From: Clostridium sp. CAG:138
GTDB lineage: Bacteria; Bacillota; Clostridia; Christensenellales; CAG-138
NCBI GenBank assembly: GCA_000435055.1
Contig: FR879689.1
Coordinates: 81,191 to 88,333, forward strand
Reading direction: 5' to 3'
DNA length: 7,143 bases
Numbering within the stretch: position 1 is the stretch's first letter; each line of letters begins with the position of its first letter. Below the pieces are notes generated by a model that did not search any database, was not told the DNA's origin, and saw only the letters and a program-made list of their open reading frames with translations. This document shows, one piece after another, positions 5,205 through 7,143 of this stretch. The translations under genes and the position numbers were made by a program.

Positions 5205-6048
5205 TATGCAATACCTCTTTCAGCCACTTTTCGAACTTTTCGTTTGTGTACAGTCCATCCGGAATTTTACAGCCCATACCGCGGAGTTTTTCAACAAGCT
5301 GCGCGGTTGCCGGCGTGTCAAGGCCGATCGAAGCAAGCTCCGCCGTGCGGGAGAAAATCTCCGTCGGCGTGCCGACTGCGTATACTTTGCCGTTATTCAA
5401 CACCGCAATGCGCTCAGCGGAGCGGGCAACATCCTCCATTGAGTGACTGACCATTATCACGGAGCAGCCCAATTCTGCGCGCAAACCCTCGATAGTTTTC
5501 ATAACTTCCCTGCGGCCGCTGGGATCAAGCCCCGCCATAGGTTCATCCATAACCAAGTATTTTGGGCGCATCGCAATAATGCCCGCCAGTGCGGCACGGC
5601 GTTTTTTCCCGCCCGAAAGCTCAAAGGGCGATTTTTCCGCATCCTGCTTTGTATCAAGCCCCACAAGCTCCATTGCCTCATATGCACGAGTGCGTATTTC
5701 CTCTTCCGGAAGTTTTAAGTTTTTTAAGCCGAAGCAAATATCATCATAAACCGTGCTGTCAAAAAGCTGATAGTCCGGATACTGAAAAACCATGCCGACA
5801 AGTTTTCTTCCTGCGGCTCGCTGTTTTTTTTCGTTCATGTCAAAGCCGTCAACAATAACTCTTCCGCTTGTGGGCTGAATCAGACCGTTCAGCTGCTGAA
5901 TAAGCGTTGATTTGCCGCTGCCGGTGTGCCCGATGATGCCGAAAAACTCGCCGTCTTCAACGGTAAGGTTAATATTGTACAGCGCGGTGAACTGAGTTAC
6001 GCTGCCGGGCATATATGTATGAGTCAGATTTTCAATAATAATGGGCAT
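5197..6048 (-). CDS. ecfA2: ECF transporter ATPase EcfA2
   Basis: This 283-residue ABC ATPase is the second of the heterodimeric pair that powers ECF vitamin uptake at the cytoplasmic face. Visible motifs are Walker A GHTGSGKST (40-48), Q-loop FQYPDYQLF (88-96, Gln89), signature ELSGGKKRR (143-151), Walker B YLVMDEP (164-170, catalytic Glu169), D-loop AGLDP and H-loop His202 in VSHSMEDV. The C-terminal extension (about 230-283) is the EcfA dimerisation region. EcfA2 rather than EcfA1 is chosen by gene order and the FQYPDYQLF Q-loop, which is characteristic of EcfA2. The signature has Lys in place of the final Gln of LSGGQ. The start overlaps ecfA1 by 25 bases and the gene ends eight bases into ecfT, so the three are made together in fixed ratio. 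Confidence 0.95.
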   Translation of the reverse strand: MPIIIENLTHTYMPGSVTQFTALYNINLTVEDGEFFGIIGHTGSGKSTLIQQLNGLIQPTSGRVIVDGFDMNEKKQRAAGRKLVGMVFQYPDYQLFDSTVYDDICFGLKNLKLPEEEIRTRAYEAMELVGLDTKQDAEKSPFELSGGKKRRAALAGIIAMRPKYLVMDEPMAGLDPSGRREVMKTIEGLRAELGCSVIMVSHSMEDVARSAERIAVLNNGKVYAVGTPTEIFSRTAELASIGLDTPATAQLVEKLRGMGCKIPDGLYTNEKFEKWLKEVLHNA

Positions 6049-6854
6049 AATTCGTTTGCCATCTCCTCAACGGTCATTGCATTGCAGGGCTTAATGATGC
6101 CGCTTGCCGCAAGGTCATCGCGCAGCTCAACCATCGGCGGAACGTCCAGATTTATTTTTCGCAATTCCGTACCCCGCCTGAACACCTCCGCCGGTGTGCC
6201 CTCAAACGCAACAAGGCCTTCATTCATCACAATCACGCGGTCCGCAATCACTGCCTCCTCCATGTATTGTGTTATCATAATCACCGTAATACCCTTTTTG
6301 CGGTTTAAGTCTTTAACAATTCGAAGGATATCCTTCCGCCCGAGCGGGTCAAGCATCGCCGTTGCTTCATCAAGAACGAGTACCTGCGGCTCAATTGCAA
6401 GCATTCCCGCAATTGCAATGCGCTGTTTCTGCCCGCCCGAAAGCATATGCGGCGCGGATTTTGCGTAATCAAGCATGTCCACAGCCTCAAGTGCATCGTG
6501 AACGCGGCGCAGGATTTCTTCCGTGGGTACGCCAAGATTTTCCGGACCGAATCCGACATCCTCCTCAACCACTGTCGTCACGATCTGATTATCGGGATTT
6601 TGAAAAACCATGCCGACTTTTTTGCGTATATCAAGCGTTTTTGACTCATCCGCCGTGTCCATTCCGAACACAGTCACGCTGCCGGACGACGGCAGCTGCA
6701 ATGCATTGAGCATTTTTGCAAGGGTTGATTTACCGCTGCCGTTATGCCCGACAATTGCAACAAATTCACCATCCGCAATGCTTATGCTGACCCCGCGGAG
6801 AGCCTCCGTTTCGGAGTTCTCGTATGAATATTTAACGTCATTTATTTTAATCAT
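6024..6854 (-). CDS. ecfA1: ECF transporter ATPase EcfA1
   Basis: This 276-residue ABC ATPase is the first gene of the ecf operon. Motifs: Walker A GHNGSGKST (36-44), Q-loop FQNPDNQIV (84-92, Gln85), signature LSGGQKQR (138-145), Walker B VLVLDEA (158-164, catalytic Glu163) and D-loop AMLDP. The H-loop position reads ITQYMEEA, with Gln196 (codon CAA) in place of the usual His. The FQNPDNQ Q-loop is typical of EcfA1. The C-terminal region after residue 230 is the ECF-type extension. It pairs with EcfA2 and docks on EcfT to energise uptake of vitamins or metals bound by separately encoded S components. The ATG lies 43 bases after the expected transcription start, with only a weak GGA site (ACGGAATAACTG) before it. 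In many Firmicutes this module follows rplQ; here the upstream gene is something else. Confidence 0.95.
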   Translation of the reverse strand: MIKINDVKYSYENSETEALRGVSISIADGEFVAIVGHNGSGKSTLAKMLNALQLPSSGSVTVFGMDTADESKTLDIRKKVGMVFQNPDNQIVTTVVEEDVGFGPENLGVPTEEILRRVHDALEAVDMLDYAKSAPHMLSGGQKQRIAIAGMLAIEPQVLVLDEATAMLDPLGRKDILRIVKDLNRKKGITVIMITQYMEEAVIADRVIVMNEGLVAFEGTPAEVFRRGTELRKINLDVPPMVELRDDLAASGIIKPCNAMTVEEMANELCPLLLKI

Positions 6855-6871
6855 CAGTTATTCCGTATCAA

Positions 6872-6889
6872 AGCCGCCGAACTGCGGCT
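6872..6889 (-). promoter_or_regulatory. perfect hairpin in the ecfA1 5' leader
   Basis: AGCCGC (6884-6889 read leftward) pairs with GCGGCT (6872-6877) around a six-base loop within the short leader of ecfA1. It lies about 17 bases upstream of the ATG, is not followed by a T tract and does not cover the ribosome binding site. It may stabilise the 5' end of the mRNA. The leader is too short for a known riboswitch. Confidence 0.5.
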
Positions 6890-6903
6890 GTTCTTAACAA
6901 TTC

Positions 6904-6932
6904 ATTATACTATGCACCGCATTTCATAGCAA
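6904..6932 (-). promoter_or_regulatory. sigma-A promoter of the ecf operon
   Basis: TTGCTA (6927-6932), a 17-base spacer and a perfect TATAAT (6904-6909) on the minus strand. The start would be near 6897. Its presence shows that the ecf genes can be transcribed independently of the gene ending at 7114. Confidence 0.82.
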
Positions 6933-7004
6933 GTATATAAGAATTTGAAGTTTTTACCCATTATTTTTGAGAATTTTCGCACTCTGCCCCTCCGCAGCGC
7001 ACGA

Positions 7005-7118
7005 ACCCCGCAGGGCTTGCGCTCTGCGGGGTCCGCCGCCCGACAAAGTCGGGGTGAATCAATTCAGTTTGCTGCAATGCCGGCCTTTCGGCCGCACTGC
7101 ACTGAGGTTAGGCTCAGT
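7005..7118 (-). other. array of four hairpins, possible structured RNA
   Basis: In order on the minus strand: ACTGAG/CTCAGT (7118-7101, overlapping the stop codon of the upstream gene); GCAGTG plus CGGCC pairing with GGCCG and CATTGC around a GAAA loop with one bulged G (7100-7074); CCCGAC/GTCGGG around TTT (7053-7039); and ACCCCGCAG/CTGCGGGGT (7032-7005), whose loop can close further as GC-GCAA-GC. GAAA and GCAA are GNRA tetraloops, which favours minus-strand RNA. No T tract follows any of them, so they are not ordinary terminators. No protein gene is credible here. Confidence 0.5.
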
Positions 7119-7143
7119 CTTCTTCCTTCTTGCGGAAGATAAC
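7114..7143 (-). CDS. C-terminal end of an unidentified gene
   Basis: The last nine codons before a TGA (7114-7116) read VIFRKKEED, entering from the right edge. A hydrophobic bit followed by RKKEED is typical of the cytosolic tail after a terminal membrane helix, but nine residues do not allow identification. It does not look like the end of ribosomal protein L17, the usual neighbour of ecfA1. That this frame is the coding one is an inference from composition and from the hairpin beginning at its stop. Confidence 0.35.
   Translation of the reverse strand, partial: VIFRKKEED

Noticed and set aside
4902..5450. Rightward 182-codon frame opposite ecfT/ecfA2
   Set aside because: Antisense to two certain genes; His/Arg/Gln-rich junk composition.
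5926..6468. Rightward 180-codon frame opposite ecfA2/ecfA1
   Set aside because: Ser/Arg/Ile-rich mirror of ABC ATPase codons, with no independent signals.
6855..6950. Vitamin riboswitch controlling the ecf operon
   Set aside because: The leader from the promoter to the ATG is only about 43 bases with a single small hairpin, too short for any known vitamin riboswitch.
6945..7142. Rightward 65-codon frame at the right edge
   Set aside because: It translates the hairpin array and has no ribosome binding site or similarity.
1..7143. tRNA, rRNA, CRISPR arrays, insertion sequences, phage genes
   Set aside because: I looked on both strands and saw no cloverleaf with a TTCRA arm, no regularly spaced repeats, no transposase or integrase motifs.

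Overview
The window looks like a chromosomal segment from a low-to-mid GC Firmicute, most likely a gut-type clostridium of the Oscillospiraceae/Ruminococcaceae kind. Three things suggest this: the infC-rpmI-rplT operon sits behind a transcription-attenuating leader, as in Bacillus and Clostridium; there is a stand-alone ECF transporter module; and Shine-Dalgarno sites are strong (AGGAGG, GGAGG) next to consensus sigma-A promoters. The lineage is inferred from protein flavour and gene order, not proven.

Layout. Positions 1-275 hold two divergent promoters that share one palindromic -35 hexamer (TTGCAA). One reads left out of the window; the other reads right into an AIM24-family gene (276-962). 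A 265-base intergenic stretch rich in hairpins follows, ending in a possible anti-terminator/terminator switch just before the ribosome binding site of a small lipoprotein gene (1228-1731). A strong, probably bidirectional terminator lies at 1888-1948. On the minus strand at 1952-2306 is the decayed C-terminal half of an ArsR-type regulator, with a frameshift and two nonsense codons.

From 2440 to the right end every gene lies on the minus strand. The translation operon is read promoter (3792-3819), leader with attenuator (3641-3785), infC, rpmI, rplT, terminator (2440-2471). infC appears to start at an AUA codon (3640), in line with the rare AUU-type starts known for IF3 genes; the only longer start, GTG 3694, lies inside the attenuator hairpin.

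Upstream of it, and also read leftward, is the ECF module: promoter (6904-6932), ecfA1, ecfA2, ecfT, then a small membrane-anchored protein of unknown function that follows closely. The three ecf genes overlap or nearly overlap and would build the shared energizing unit (two ATPases plus the transmembrane coupler) used by separately encoded vitamin-binding S components. The changes from consensus in the two ATPases (H-loop Gln in EcfA1, LSGGK in EcfA2) fall in the same composite ATP site.

The right edge (7005-7143) has four consecutive hairpins, two with GNRA-type loops on the minus strand, and the last ten codons of an unidentified minus-strand gene. I see no tRNA, rRNA, CRISPR array or insertion sequence. 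The least explained parts are the three RNA-like stretches (963-1227, 7005-7118 and the leader at 1-118).
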